Positions 8,159 through 18,400 of a stretch of DNA of 64,000 nucleotides are shown here, piece by piece. Source of the DNA: CAZSSM01 sp964609385 (GTDB lineage Bacteria; Planctomycetota; Planctomycetia; Isosphaerales; Isosphaeraceae). The position numbers and the translations under genes were made by a program. Each line of letters starts with the position of its first letter. Position 1 is the stretch's first letter. The notes beneath the pieces were generated by a model. That model saw only the letters and a list, made by a program, of their open reading frames with translations. It was not told the origin of the DNA and searched no databases. The stretch is taken from NCBI GenBank assembly GCA_964609385.1, contig CAZSSM010000004.1:1-64000 (forward strand). Direction: 5' to 3'.

Positions 8159-9058
8159 ATGCTCCTGAGTATGACCGGCTTCGGTGAGGCCCGGGTCCAG
8201 ACCCGGCAGGCGCTGATCGGCGTCGAGATTCGTTCGGTCAATAACCGCCATTTCAAGCTCCAGTTCCGCGCCTCCGACCCGTACCTGGCGATGGAAGCCG
8301 AGTGCGAGCGGCTCTTGCGGACGCGGATCCATCGCGGCTCAGTCGTCCTGAGTATCCGTCGCGACCCTCTGGCGCGGACCGAGCACCATCGGATCAACCC
8401 GGACGTGATCCGCGGCTACCTCGATCAGCTTCGAAATGCCTTGGAGGGGGTCCCCGACGATCGAGTCGCGCCGATCGACCCGACGGGGTTGCTCCGTCTG
8501 CCCGGCGTGCTCGAGGATCAGGAACCCGATCCGGAACCGGCCCGCGACGACTGGCCTCGTGTGCTCGAAGCGATCGGGGAGGCCCTCGAGGCGTTCCTCG
8601 CCGAGCGTGCCCGCGAAGGTGAGTCGATGGCCTCGACCCTCCGCAACTTAACGACGCGACTCCGAGAGGGATCGGCCGGCATCGCCCGATGCAAGGACCG
8701 CGTCCTCGACGAATACCGTGGCAAACTCCTGCAACGTGTTCAGCGCTGGCTGTCCGAGCATGATGTCGAGGTCCAGCCGGCCGACCTCGTCCGCGAGATC
8801 GCCCTGTTCGCCGACCGCAGCGACATCACCGAGGAACTGACGCGGCTCGCCGGTCACTTGGACCAGCTTGAGGCGATGCTCAGACCGAGCGCTGAGAGCA
8901 ACCCCTCGGGACGCCAACTCGAGTTCCTCGTCCAGGAGATCGGCCGCGAGGTCAACACGATCGGCTCGAAGGCCAACGACCTGAGCATCAGCCAGAATGT
9001 CATCCAGCTCAAAGGTGACCTCGAAAAAATCCGCGAATTGATCCAGAATGTCGAATAA
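8159..9058 (+). CDS. YicC family endoribonuclease
   Basis: 299 residues, matching the YicC family, whose E. coli member is a reported endoribonuclease. Seen: the N-terminal signature MLLSMTGFGEAR, SVNNRHFK, and the C-terminal DUF1732 half ending in NTIGSKANDLSISQNVIQLKGDL and a KIRELIQN tail. No signal peptide. It is directly followed by guanylate kinase and rpoZ, the yicC-gmk-rpoZ order widely conserved in bacteria, which supports the call. Confidence 0.93.
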   Translation: MLLSMTGFGEARVQTRQALIGVEIRSVNNRHFKLQFRASDPYLAMEAECERLLRTRIHRGSVVLSIRRDPLARTEHHRINPDVIRGYLDQLRNALEGVPDDRVAPIDPTGLLRLPGVLEDQEPDPEPARDDWPRVLEAIGEALEAFLAERAREGESMASTLRNLTTRLREGSAGIARCKDRVLDEYRGKLLQRVQRWLSEHDVEVQPADLVREIALFADRSDITEELTRLAGHLDQLEAMLRPSAESNPSGRQLEFLVQEIGREVNTIGSKANDLSISQNVIQLKGDLEKIRELIQNVE

Positions 9059-9125
9059 TTGCTGCGACCCTCAATCGATGGCGATTTCGATCTTGAACGG
9101 CTCAAGCGACCCGAGGACATCGCGC

Positions 9126-9707
9126 GTGCACGATCGTTCGTGGCAGGACCTGCCGGGTCGCCTGATCGTCATCTCCGGCGCGTCGGGCTCCGGCAAAAGC
9201 TCGTTATTGGCCGAAGTGCTGGCCCGGCCCGACCTGAGCGTCCAGCTCTCGATCTCGGCCACGACCCGCCCGCCGAGGGCTGGGGAAGTGGATGGTCGCC
9301 ACTATTTCTTCTGGGACCGGCCTCGGTTCGAAGCGGCCATCGCCGACGATGCCTTCCTGGAGTGGGCCGAGGTGCACGGCAACCTCTACGGGACCCCCGC
9401 CGGTCCGGTCCACGACGTCTTGAGCGACGGGACCGACGTGATCCTCGAGATCGATGTCCAAGGCGCCCTGCTCGTCAAGCGACGGCTGCCCGAGGCCACC
9501 TCGCTCTTCATCCACGCGCCGAGCTTCGAGGTGCTCGAGCAACGACTCCGCGCCAGGAGCACCGATGACGAACAAACCATCCAGGTCCGACTGCAGAACG
9601 CGCGGGACGAGATCGCACAAGCCACGAACTATGACCATCAGATCATCAACGATGACTTCCAACGCGCCGTCGACGAGCTGTCCAAACTGATTCGTCGTCC
9701 ATCGTGA
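9126..9707 (+). CDS. gmk: Guanylate kinase
   Basis: Phosphorylates GMP to GDP with ATP. P-loop GASGSGKSS near the N-terminus, then SATTRPPRAGEVDGRHYFFW (GMP binding), FLEWAEVHGNLYGTP, LEIDVQGA and a C-terminal helix. GTG at 9126 was chosen: GAGGA lies 8 nt upstream and the 193-residue product has the normal Gmk length. An ATG at 9048, inside the end of the yicC-type gene, would add a 26-residue unconserved leader. Position between yicC and rpoZ is the usual one. Confidence 0.93.
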   Translation: MHDRSWQDLPGRLIVISGASGSGKSSLLAEVLARPDLSVQLSISATTRPPRAGEVDGRHYFFWDRPRFEAAIADDAFLEWAEVHGNLYGTPAGPVHDVLSDGTDVILEIDVQGALLVKRRLPEATSLFIHAPSFEVLEQRLRARSTDDEQTIQVRLQNARDEIAQATNYDHQIINDDFQRAVDELSKLIRRPS

Positions 9708-9819
9708 TCGACGCCCGTGCCGTTCTGGAAAAATGGCTGGTCCGGACAACTTCAACATTTCAACAACGTGGAACGTGATTCGACGACGTCCGAATCGTCT
9801 CGGAGGGGATCTGACGCCC

Positions 9820-10086
9820 ATGATCGAGGAACTGAAAGAGGAAGAGATCGTCAACAAGGTCGGGGGCCGGTTCAAGCTGTCGACCCTGATCCAGAAGCGG
9901 ATGATCGCCCTGAACCAGGGCTCGCGCGCCTTGGTCGACGTCCGAGGTTCGGACAAGTTGGCCATCGTCATCCGCGAGATCATGGAGGATAAGATCTACC
10001 TAGACCTCTCCGGCCAGCTCCAGACCGTCGAGGACCCCGAAGACTTCGATGCCACCACGGTCGATCTGACCCAGCCGCCGCTCTGA
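9820..10086 (+). CDS. rpoZ: DNA-directed RNA polymerase subunit omega
   Basis: 88 residues. Assembly and stability subunit of RNA polymerase, and part of a ppGpp site in some bacteria. Seen: KVGGRFKLSTLIQKRM, then GSRALVDVRGSDKLAIVIREI, which is the omega core, with an acidic tail. ATG 9820 gives the normal length, with a GGAGGGG about 11 nt upstream; the frame stays open to 9733 but that part is unconserved. Lies after gmk in the conserved order. Confidence 0.88.
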   Translation: MIEELKEEEIVNKVGGRFKLSTLIQKRMIALNQGSRALVDVRGSDKLAIVIREIMEDKIYLDLSGQLQTVEDPEDFDATTVDLTQPPL

Positions 10087-10163
10087 TCGGTTCGGCGTTC
10101 CGAAGGCCGCAATGGACGCGGCCCATGCTCGCTTCTCCAACGTGCCCAGGGAAAGGAGTCCCG

Positions 10164-11153
10164 ATGCTCGTCTCGATCCCAGTCCAGGAATCGCCACCGC
10201 GTCTCGCGTCCTTACGGTCGGGCCAGGATGACCCGGCCGACACCGTCGCAACCATCGATTTGTCGGTCGTGATCGCCTCGGTCAACGACCACGACCTGCT
10301 GGTTCGGACCCTCGACGCGTTGGTCTTCGACGTGGGAGCGATCGACCTCGAACTGGTCTTGGTGACCCGTGGAGAGTCGGATGCGCTCCGCGATCGGCTC
10401 GCCTGTCACGAGGCTTGGGGGCGGATCCGGTTCGTGACCGCCGAGGCCGACGCGACGATCCCCGCGATGCGCGCTGAAGGGATCGCGTGGAGCCAAGGCG
10501 CGATCGTGGCGATCCTCGAGGATCATGTGGTCGTCGAGGACGGTTGGGTCGAGCGCGTCTTGACCCTACATCAGGAGCATCCCGACGACTCCGCAATCGG
10601 GGGTCGGGTTGAGAACGGTCGGGATGGGCTCGTGGACACCTCGGCGTTCTACTGCGAGTACGCCCGCTACATGGGGCCACTCGTCGAGGGGCCGTGCCAC
10701 GACCTGCCGGGCAATCACGTCAGCTACAAGCGTACCGATCTGATGAGGCACCTCGATGCGCTCCGCGCGGGGCGTTGGGAATCTTGGGTCAACGATCGCC
10801 TGCTGGCCGAGGGGAAGACGTTGCGGGCCTCCAACGCGTTGACGGTCCGCCACATCAAGCCGTTCGGGCTCCTCGAGTTCCTCGATCAGCGGTTCCACTA
10901 CGCGCGGTCGTTCGCCGGAATGCGGCGGGCCGACCAGAGCTTGGTCAAACGCTGGATCTATCTGTTGGGCTCATCGGCGCTACCGGCCCTCCTGCTCGTC
11001 CGAATCGCGCGGCTGGTTCTGGCCCGTGAGCGTCGTCCCGTCCGGTTCCTCCGCGCGCTCCCGTTGCTGACGCTGTTCCTGACTGTCGGCGCGATCGGGG
11101 AGGGCCTCGGCTATGGCTTCGGGCCGGGCCGCAGTCTCCAACGGGTCGCCTGA
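10164..11153 (+). CDS. Glycosyltransferase family 2 protein with C-terminal membrane segments
   Basis: 329 residues from ATG 10164, which has AAAGGAG 6 nt upstream. GT-A fold: beta strand DLSVVIASVNDHDLLVRTLDAL near the N-terminus, a catalytic-site region ILEDHVVVEDGWVERVL in the place of the DXD motif, and an acceptor segment with GNHVSYKR. The C-terminal third has hydrophobic helices (about 265-290 and 300-320), so the enzyme is membrane-attached. Donor and acceptor cannot be read. Its last 41 bases overlap the next gene, which has a similar layout, so the two probably form a pair. Confidence 0.8.
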   Translation: MLVSIPVQESPPRLASLRSGQDDPADTVATIDLSVVIASVNDHDLLVRTLDALVFDVGAIDLELVLVTRGESDALRDRLACHEAWGRIRFVTAEADATIPAMRAEGIAWSQGAIVAILEDHVVVEDGWVERVLTLHQEHPDDSAIGGRVENGRDGLVDTSAFYCEYARYMGPLVEGPCHDLPGNHVSYKRTDLMRHLDALRAGRWESWVNDRLLAEGKTLRASNALTVRHIKPFGLLEFLDQRFHYARSFAGMRRADQSLVKRWIYLLGSSALPALLLVRIARLVLARERRPVRFLRALPLLTLFLTVGAIGEGLGYGFGPGRSLQRVA

Positions 11154-12135
11154 GTCGGCCGCCACAACGGTCGTCCTGATCGGCCTAGACGATCCGCACA
11201 TGCTCAAGGACCGCGTCTCGAAGCTTCAACGGACCTTCGGAGACGACGTCCCTTGGTGGGTCGTGGCCCGCCGAGGGGTTCCGCTCCTCCCTTGGCACGA
11301 CGGCTCGAGCGACCGACTCGTGATCCTCGGCGAGCCGGATGAGCCCGCCGCGCGACTCCGAGCCCGGGCGATCGGGGTCGTCCACACACGTCGAATCCTC
11401 TTCGTCGAGGCGAATGCCGACTGGACGGCTGAGGCGCTCCGATCGTGGGTTCACGATCCCCTAGGAACCTCGGAGGTGGTCGCCGCGTCCCCCGGTGTGC
11501 AGATCGCCCCGCGACACGGATCTTGGGCCCGTGCCCTGTTCGACCTGGAATACGCCCGCGACTTGCCTGACGGAGATCTGCATCGGCGCCCGGTTAGGAT
11601 CTCCGGGCTCTGCTTCCGAGTCGATCGGGACTGGGCCATCGAGGTGATCGTCGACGGGTCTTTGGAAGAGACCGCCCTGACAGAGCGGATCCTCAAGGGA
11701 TCCCTTGCGCGTCGGATCGGCTCCTTGTCGGGCTCGGTGTCCTTCGAGCCGTCCGGTTCGGTGCGTCGTGTGATCGCGGATCGACTGCGGCTCGGCTTCG
11801 GTTTCGGAGTGGCCCGAGCCCGCTCTCGTTGTGTCGGGCATCGGCTGGTTCACATGCTGGCCGGACCGGCGATCCTCGCCGTCCTGATCATTCGTTGGCT
11901 GGGCGGGCTCCGGCATCGACGTCGCGAGTGGCCTCAGGCCCTTGAGGCGGCCCCATGGACCTTGACGCTCTTGGCCGTTTGGAATGTCGCCGAGTGGCTG
12001 GGCTCGCTCGCCTCGATCATCGAACTGTTTGTCGCCAGAGTTGGATCTGGATCCCGACGCGCCTCGATCCAGAGGCTCGGCCCGACCGCCCCGGCCAGCG
12101 CGCGTCCGAGACCGGTCGTCAAGAATCGGTTGTAA
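11113..12135 (+). CDS. Divergent glycosyltransferase-like membrane protein
   Basis: 340 residues. Same overall plan as the preceding gene: an alpha/beta N-terminal half (TTVVLIGLDDPHMLKDRV; RRILFVEANADWTAEALRSW in the DXD region) followed by two hydrophobic segments (about 245-265 and 280-310). The recognisable GT2 motifs are weaker, so it may be a degenerate or partner subunit. The start lies inside the upstream gene (41-bp overlap). Its last 202 bases run antisense to the methyltransferase gene on the other strand, and its last 30 residues look unconserved, so the true end may be functionally unimportant. Confidence 0.6.
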   Translation: MASGRAAVSNGSPESAATTVVLIGLDDPHMLKDRVSKLQRTFGDDVPWWVVARRGVPLLPWHDGSSDRLVILGEPDEPAARLRARAIGVVHTRRILFVEANADWTAEALRSWVHDPLGTSEVVAASPGVQIAPRHGSWARALFDLEYARDLPDGDLHRRPVRISGLCFRVDRDWAIEVIVDGSLEETALTERILKGSLARRIGSLSGSVSFEPSGSVRRVIADRLRLGFGFGVARARSRCVGHRLVHMLAGPAILAVLIIRWLGGLRHRRREWPQALEAAPWTLTLLAVWNVAEWLGSLASIIELFVARVGSGSRRASIQRLGPTAPASARPRPVVKNRL

Positions 12136-13106
12136 GTCCGACCAAGCCAGCGCTTGGCTGGACCGGCTCCCTCGAGGTCTTCGGCTTCCAAGTGGGCCGC
12201 GTCGACACGTCCTCGGCCGAATTGTGAACGTTGGAGGAGATCGGCCCAGCCGACCCGCGACCGGTTCCAGATGGCGCGGTAGTCGGTCCCTAACCGCCAG
12301 CGGACGTAACCCGGCATCCAGGATCGCGGGAGGTAACCTAAGGCCCAGAGGCGGACGTGTGGTTCGGGCGTGAGGCTGAACCGATTCGGCGTGGCCATGA
12401 CCAAGCGTCCGCGACTCGAGAGCACCCGATGCGTCTCGTTGAGGGTCTGGAGCGGGTCGTTGACGTGCTCGATGACGTCGCCGCCGATGATCCCGGCGAA
12501 CCGTCCGTCGAGGAACGGGAGCCGCTCCGCGCAGCCGCAAACCAAACCGACTCCGGGAACGCCCTCCTCGATGAGTCGCTTGCGGGCCAGGATCAACCAA
12601 CGCATCGCGATATCGACCCCCCAGAGCCGGAGCGTTGGAGACCGCCTCGACGCCTCGATCAAGAGCGAGCCCGGTCCGCAACCGAGGTCGAGCAGGGCAT
12701 CGCCGTCGGCCAACTGGAGCGCCTCGAGCCAGCGACGCGCACGGCCCGAGGCGGCTCGAATGTGCGCTGTCTGAGCCTGTCGCCGCTCCTGGGAGATCGG
12801 CCCCTCGACCTCGGCGACCAGATCGAAGTAGTGGTCGAGCAAGCATTCGAAGTCGAGCCGGTCGAACACCTCGTCGAGACGAGACGCGATTCCCCAATCG
12901 CTCTCCGAGTCGAGGTAGGCGTCCTCCTCAGTCCGAAGGTCGAGGATGCCCCGCAACGCCCGGAACACACGACCACATCCTCGACATGAGATATTTGTGG
13001 GAGGCGATTCGAACGCGCTCGGCATGGCGAGGGCGCTGAGGCATTGGGGGCAGACGGGGCGGGGACCGTCCCGCCCCGAGTCGGGTTTCGGACCGGGATC
13101 GGACAT
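11934..13106 (-). CDS. Class I SAM-dependent methyltransferase with N-terminal zinc ribbon
   Basis: 390 residues. The N-terminus has a CPQC ... CRGC pair (about residues 19-45) forming a Trm112-like zinc ribbon. The Rossmann methyltransferase follows: motif I LLDLGCGPGSLL (about 137-148), VWGVDI-type acidic residue after strand 2, GGDVIEHVNDP (motif IV) and GRLVMATPNRFS. Such proteins often methylate small molecules or glycans. The C-terminal 55 residues are low in conservation and overlap the convergent gene. The substrate is unknown; the neighbouring glycosyltransferase genes hint at cell-surface glycan modification. Confidence 0.8.
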   Translation of the reverse strand: MSDPGPKPDSGRDGPRPVCPQCLSALAMPSAFESPPTNISCRGCGRVFRALRGILDLRTEEDAYLDSESDWGIASRLDEVFDRLDFECLLDHYFDLVAEVEGPISQERRQAQTAHIRAASGRARRWLEALQLADGDALLDLGCGPGSLLIEASRRSPTLRLWGVDIAMRWLILARKRLIEEGVPGVGLVCGCAERLPFLDGRFAGIIGGDVIEHVNDPLQTLNETHRVLSSRGRLVMATPNRFSLTPEPHVRLWALGYLPRSWMPGYVRWRLGTDYRAIWNRSRVGWADLLQRSQFGRGRVDAAHLEAEDLEGAGPAKRWLGRTYNRFLTTGLGRALAGAVGPSLWIEARRDPDPTLATNSSMIEASEPSHSATFQTAKSVKVHGAASRA

Positions 13107-13228
13107 GAAAGGGGCTCCGGGAACGCGCTTGAATCCGGGTCCAGGTTCGGCTAGATGATCGAGATTACCTGGTTCGGGGCGACGCCCGACCCGGAACCCG
13201 ATGCCCCCGACCTTGAGGGCCCACGCGC

Positions 13229-13723
13229 GTGTCGACTCCCGAGCGTCCTGAACCGACCATCCACTGGCAATTCAGCCACTTCGAAGGACTCGATGGCCGG
13301 ACCGTCCATGATTGGCTCCGACTTCGTCAGGACATCTTTGTGGTCGAGCAGCATTGCATCTTTCCCGAGATCGATGGCCGCGATCCCGAAGCCTGGCACC
13401 TGTTGGGTTGGTCGGCAGCCTTGGGATCGACGGCTCGGCAGTTGGTCCTCGGCGCGCGGATCTTCGTTCCGCAAGAGCCGGGTGGGGACCTGAGCATCGG
13501 CCGCGTCGTCTGTCAATCGTCCTGGCGGGGTCAGGGCCTAGGAAGGCACCTGATGCTCCGCGCGATCGCCCATGCCGAGTCGCGATCGCCCCGATCACCG
13601 ATCCTCCTCCACGCCCAGTGCGACCTCGAAGAGTTCTACCGGTCGCTGGGCTTCCAGACCATTTCAGCCCCCTATCTCTGGGACGGCATCGATCACATCG
13701 ACATGCGACGCGAAGCTCCTTGA
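13229..13723 (+). CDS. GNAT acetyltransferase, ElaA family
   Basis: 164 residues, GTG start. ElaA-type N-terminus: LRLRQDIFVVEQHCIFPEIDGRD followed by HLLGW, then the acetyl-CoA loop GRVVCQSSWRGQGLGRHLM (Q/R-x-x-G-x-G/A pattern) and AQCDLEEFYRSLGF near the C-terminus. The acyl acceptor is not known for the family. The following ATP-grasp gene starts 15 bp after its stop, so the two are likely co-transcribed. Confidence 0.88.
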   Translation: MSTPERPEPTIHWQFSHFEGLDGRTVHDWLRLRQDIFVVEQHCIFPEIDGRDPEAWHLLGWSAALGSTARQLVLGARIFVPQEPGGDLSIGRVVCQSSWRGQGLGRHLMLRAIAHAESRSPRSPILLHAQCDLEEFYRSLGFQTISAPYLWDGIDHIDMRREAP

Positions 13724-13737
13724 CCCGATCCCCCTCC

Positions 13738-14988
13738 ATGCCCATGTCTCAAGCCTTTTCCATTATTAATGAAGAGACAACGATTGGACTGATTGGAGCG
13801 AGCGTCCGCGCGTTGGCCGGCTCGTGTCTCCGAGCGGGTCTGCGACCCTTCGGCGTCGACCAGTTCGGCGACCGTGATTTGGATCGAGACGCTTGGATCG
13901 AGCGGGTGCCGCGAGGTTCTCGGATCGATCGATTCGCGGATCGGCTTCGACAGACCCCGATCGGGACCCCATGGATGTTTACCGGGTCCTTAGAGAACGA
14001 CCCGATCGGCCTCAAGCGTTTGGCTGCGATCCGGCCGCTCTTGGGCGGGCCGATCGACGCGATCAGGGCGGTCCGTGACTGGCGGATCCTCCGCGATCTC
14101 GCCGAGTCGAGCAGCTTGGTGTTTCCGGAGACCACTGACGATCCCTCAAGAGTTCCTCGGGATGGGTCCTACATCCGCAAACCAAGGGATGGATCGGGGG
14201 GCATTGGGATCGGGCTATGGTTCGGGCCGGGTCTCGACGCCGAGACAAGGGACGCGAGTTGCGAATCGGATCGGCGACCTTGGATTTATCAACGCCGAGT
14301 CGAAGGTCGGCCGGTCTCGGCACTCTTGTTGTTGGACGGACTCCGATGTCGGATCCTAGGGGCGACCCGTCAGTTGATTGGCCTCCGAGACCTCGGCGCC
14401 TCGCAATTCGGCTACGCCGGCAACCTCGGTCCATTACGACTTCCGGATGGGATCACCGAACGCCTCGAGCGGTTCGGGTGCCGGATCACGACCGAATGGG
14501 GCCTCCGCGGCTTGATCGGTGTCGACGCGATCTGGGCCGATCCGGAGTTCGCGATCCTCGAAGTCAATCCGCGCTACACGGCTTCGGTCGAAGTCTGGGA
14601 ACGGCTCACCGGCGTGCCAGTAATCGAGCTCCACTGCGCAGCTTGTGAGCAGTCGGCCCGGGGAAGACTCTCTATGCACGAACCGATCTCGATGCCCAAC
14701 GATGTTTTCTTGGCCAAAGGGGTCATCTATGCCGAGGAGTCGGGCGTATTCCCGGATTCAGGGCCTTGGGATGAGGCGTTGGCGGGCGTTGATTCGGTCG
14801 GAGGGATCGATGCTCCGACCTGGGCCGACATCCCTTGGCCAGGGACGCCGTTGACTCCGGGTCATCCGATCTTGACGATCTTCGCAAGCGGGCCCGACAC
14901 GCGGTCCTGCCAGAACGTACTTATCGATCGGGCGCGGGAAGTCCGGCGCTGGATTTGGGGGCCTCGAGCCATCCATTGGACGATCTGA
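13738..14988 (+). CDS. ATP-grasp domain protein (carboligase-like, COG2232 type)
   Basis: 416 residues from ATG 13738. An N-terminal nucleotide-binding region (TIGLIGASVRALAGSCLRAG), then an ATP-grasp core: YIRKPRDGSGGIGI (phosphate-binding loop), YQRRVEGRPVSALLLL, and the metal-binding segment FAILEVNPRYTASVEVWERLTG. The C-terminal extension carries FLAKGVIYAEESG and ADIPWPGTPLTPGHPILTIFASG. This layout matches ATP-grasp proteins that co-occur with tetrahydromethanopterin-linked C1 genes in methylotrophs and planctomycetes; a role there is an inference since no H4MPT gene lies in the window. It forms an amide or peptide-like bond with ATP if it behaves like its superfamily. Confidence 0.75.
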   Translation: MPMSQAFSIINEETTIGLIGASVRALAGSCLRAGLRPFGVDQFGDRDLDRDAWIERVPRGSRIDRFADRLRQTPIGTPWMFTGSLENDPIGLKRLAAIRPLLGGPIDAIRAVRDWRILRDLAESSSLVFPETTDDPSRVPRDGSYIRKPRDGSGGIGIGLWFGPGLDAETRDASCESDRRPWIYQRRVEGRPVSALLLLDGLRCRILGATRQLIGLRDLGASQFGYAGNLGPLRLPDGITERLERFGCRITTEWGLRGLIGVDAIWADPEFAILEVNPRYTASVEVWERLTGVPVIELHCAACEQSARGRLSMHEPISMPNDVFLAKGVIYAEESGVFPDSGPWDEALAGVDSVGGIDAPTWADIPWPGTPLTPGHPILTIFASGPDTRSCQNVLIDRAREVRRWIWGPRAIHWTI

Positions 14989-15457
14989 CGCTCCAAATCC
15001 ATAGGCCATGCGTCCTTGCTGCTGTGACGGTCTGGCGTCGACACCATCGCCTCAGGCGGCGACGGGCTCTTCCTGATGCGAAAGCCGGCGAACCTGCTCG
15101 TTCCCTGAGCATGGTGCGGGGTTTCGACGAGACATCGCGGTTGGATCGGGTCATCGTGATGGAGATTGCCGCCTCTGGACCGCTCTGCTGAGTCGTTGGC
15201 CTTCGATTTGCTGCCGGGTTTCGCCTCACTGTCCCGGTCTTGTTCAACCGCCACTCACAAGACCGGGACGAGGTCGACTGGTCGGCGGCTGACAACTTGA
15301 CCTGGGGTCTCACAATGCGATGCTAGGTCCTGTACTTCATCGGTTTGTCCAGATCGTCGATCCGAATCGATCGGGTCGTTGCAACGCATCGGTTGACTCC
15401 GGATGTCGAACGCGCTCGCCAGTCGGCGCCGCCGAGAACTCTGGGAAGGACACAGAG
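14989..15457. other. Intergenic region upstream of the MoxR block
   Basis: 469 bp without a supported gene. No convincing -35/-10 pair, tRNA or strong hairpin was seen. It must contain the promoter for the long plus-strand block that begins at 15458 unless that block is read from the ATP-grasp gene. The open frame through 15320 in frame with the next gene lacks codon signal and a ribosome-binding site. Confidence 0.5.
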
Positions 15458-18400
15458 ATGCACCGAACCAGGTTCGCGAGCGGGGATCCGATCCGTCGAG
15501 CGTGGCGTCGACCACGGATCACGATTCGTGTCCACCTCCGCTTGCTCGTCGCCTTCCTGGCGTTCGCCATCGGCTGGAGTTCGTTCGGACCGGGTTCCGA
15601 TCGTGCCTGGGCTCAGGGCGGTCGATCTACCGTCCCAACGATCTATCCCGACGAAAGCTTCAATGCCTTGAAATTGCTTCGCAACGCCTATGGGCATGAA
15701 CTCGATGGGCTATGGGCCGATGCGATCGGTATCTACCAGCGGGTCATGGACGATCATGGCGATTCGGTCACCCGCCTCCCAGAGGACGAGCAACGCGACC
15801 CCGAGCAAGCGAGCCTCTCGGTTCGCTTTGTCAATGTCCAACTCTACTGCCAGCAGCGGCTCTCGAAGATCCCATTGGAATTCCTGAGGATCTATCGGGA
15901 TCGCGTCGATGGGGCGACGCGTCGCGCGTTCGAGGACGCCCTGGCAACCCGCGACGCAGTGGCTTTACAGCGTGTGGTCGAGGAGCAGTTCTGTAGCTCG
16001 TGGGGCGACGATGCGTTGGAAGCGTTGGGCGATCTGGCCTATCAGGAGGGTCGGATCGACGAGGCGTTGGCCGCCTACCAAGGCCTGGTGCCTGACCCGA
16101 ACCGTGAACCACCGCTCTTGATCCATCCTGATCCGTCCGTCGATCTCTCGCAGGTGGCCGCCAAGATCCTGATCTGCCGACAGATGCTCGGCGACGATCC
16201 GCCGTCCGAGCAGGACCTGCTCGAGTTCAACCAGACTCATCCAGGAGCAAGAGGACGGCTGGCCGGTCGGGACGATCTTCTGATCCGTTCCTTGATCCGC
16301 GCGATCCAGCAGGACGACCTGACGATCCCACGCCCGCTCGATCTCCGCTGGCCCACGTTCGCCGGGTCGTTCACCAGGAACCGGGCCCTCGACGAGTCGA
16401 TCGACATCGGCTCGTTGCAGTGGGCCGTGCCCTTGCCATCGATCCAGAGTGTCACCCTGACTAATAATCGGGCGATCGGGTTCGGTCGGGGCGGTTCCCA
16501 ATCGTCGCTCAGTCGCGAACGCTATCTGGCCTACCACCCGATCATTCTGGGCAACCAGGTCTTGGTCAACGATGAGAACGGGGTCCATGCTTACAACCTG
16601 GACGACCGCCCCGATCGTGACGACCCTCCGCCAGGGTCGACGGGTCTGTTCGATCCCTCCGACGATGTCGCCATCGAGGTGGCCTGGAAGCACGAGCCGG
16701 CACGCAAGAGTTTCGCGCGTGAGCCGAGCAGGAACAGCAGCCGCTTGCCGCGATACACCCTGACGGCCCACGGAGATCGGGTCTTTGCGCGGCTCGGACC
16801 GACCGCCTATCAGAACGTCGGGCGGTTCGGCGGTATCACGCCCAGTTCGCCCAGCAAGATCGTCGCTTTGGATCGTCGACAGGAAGGCAAGCTGCTCTGG
16901 ACCGTCGAGGCGAAGGCGATCCGGCTCCCCGGTCGTGGGGCCGATGGCGCCGACCACGCCTCGGGGTTCGAAGGGACACCGGTCGCCGATGATCAACGGG
17001 TCTACGTTGCGGTCACCGAATTGGGTCCGCAAACCTCGACCTATGTGGTCAGCCTCGACGCGCGGACCGGTGACCAGATCTGGTGTCGGTTAATCTGTTT
17101 CGCCAGTGCGCAGTTCGATCGTCGGATGGCCACCCGAGGATACACCGCCGACCAACTCGGCCACGCCCTGCTGAGCCTCGATGGGACGACGATCTATTAC
17201 CAGACGAACCTAGGCGGCTTGGCCTCGTTGGACACGCGCACCGGTTCGATCCGCTGGATCGCGACCTATCCGCGGATCGAGATCGGGTCCTTGGGCCTGT
17301 TCAAGTCGACCACGAGGCGCGATCTCAATCCGGCGATCGTCGATGGTGATCGGGTTCTGATCGCTCCGGAGGATGCCGAAACGGTCTTTGCCTTCGACGC
17401 CGATTCGGGCCGGCTGCTCTGGGAGACTCCCGGGCTCCAGAAGGACGCCATCCACCACCTGCTGGGCGTCAGCCAAGGTCGGCTGATCGCCACCGGGGGC
17501 CACGTCCTGAGCATCGACACGGAGTCCGGCGAGGTCCGCGGACGGTTCCCGGACAGCGGACAACCGATGACTTCATATGGCCGGGGGGTGATCGCTCAGG
17601 ACCAGATCTACTGGCCAACCGAGGATCAGATCTACGCCCTGGACGCGGCCACCCTCAAGCCGACGGGTCCGCCACTCAATCTGAATCGGATCGATCCCCG
17701 CTATGGGCGTGGCGGCAACTTGGTTGCCGGGGATGGATACCTTGTCGTGGCCCAAAAGGACCGCCTGGTCGTCTACTGTCAGAGTGCGCGGTTGATCAAG
17801 CGCTACCAGGCCGAGATCGCCCGGGCACCCGATCGCGCCTCCAACTACTACCGGCTGGCACGCCTGGCCGAGTCGGCCGGGCAACGAACCCTGGCCCTGG
17901 AGAACTATCGCACGGCCATTGCCAAGGCGAGCCCGGGCGAGTGGATCGATGACGGCAACCTGGCTGAGACAGCGCGTCGACGGCTCGTCGACCTGCTCGG
18001 GGTGCTGGCCCGTCAGGAGACCGACCCGAACCGCGCGGCCACCTGGATGGAACAGGCCGCCGAGTTGGCCCTGACCGAGCGTGGTCAGGTCGAGGCATTG
18101 CTGGAATTGGCCAACTATCTCGGCGAGGCCGGTCAGCTCGAGCAAGTCGTACAGACTTTCCAACAAATCCTGGACGAGCCACGGTTCCGGAGCCAGATCG
18201 TTGAAGCGACCGCGGGCCGATCAGCCCGAGCCGACCTGGTCGTCGAGGAACGGTTGGCCCTCCTGATCAACGAACACGGGCGCCAACTCTATGCCGAGGC
18301 CGAGCAGCGGGCCAATGCGCTCTGGGACCAAGCCCAGGCCGAATCCACCCCCCGATTGCTCAATGAGGTCCGGCTCCGCTACCCACTCGCCCAGGTCGTC

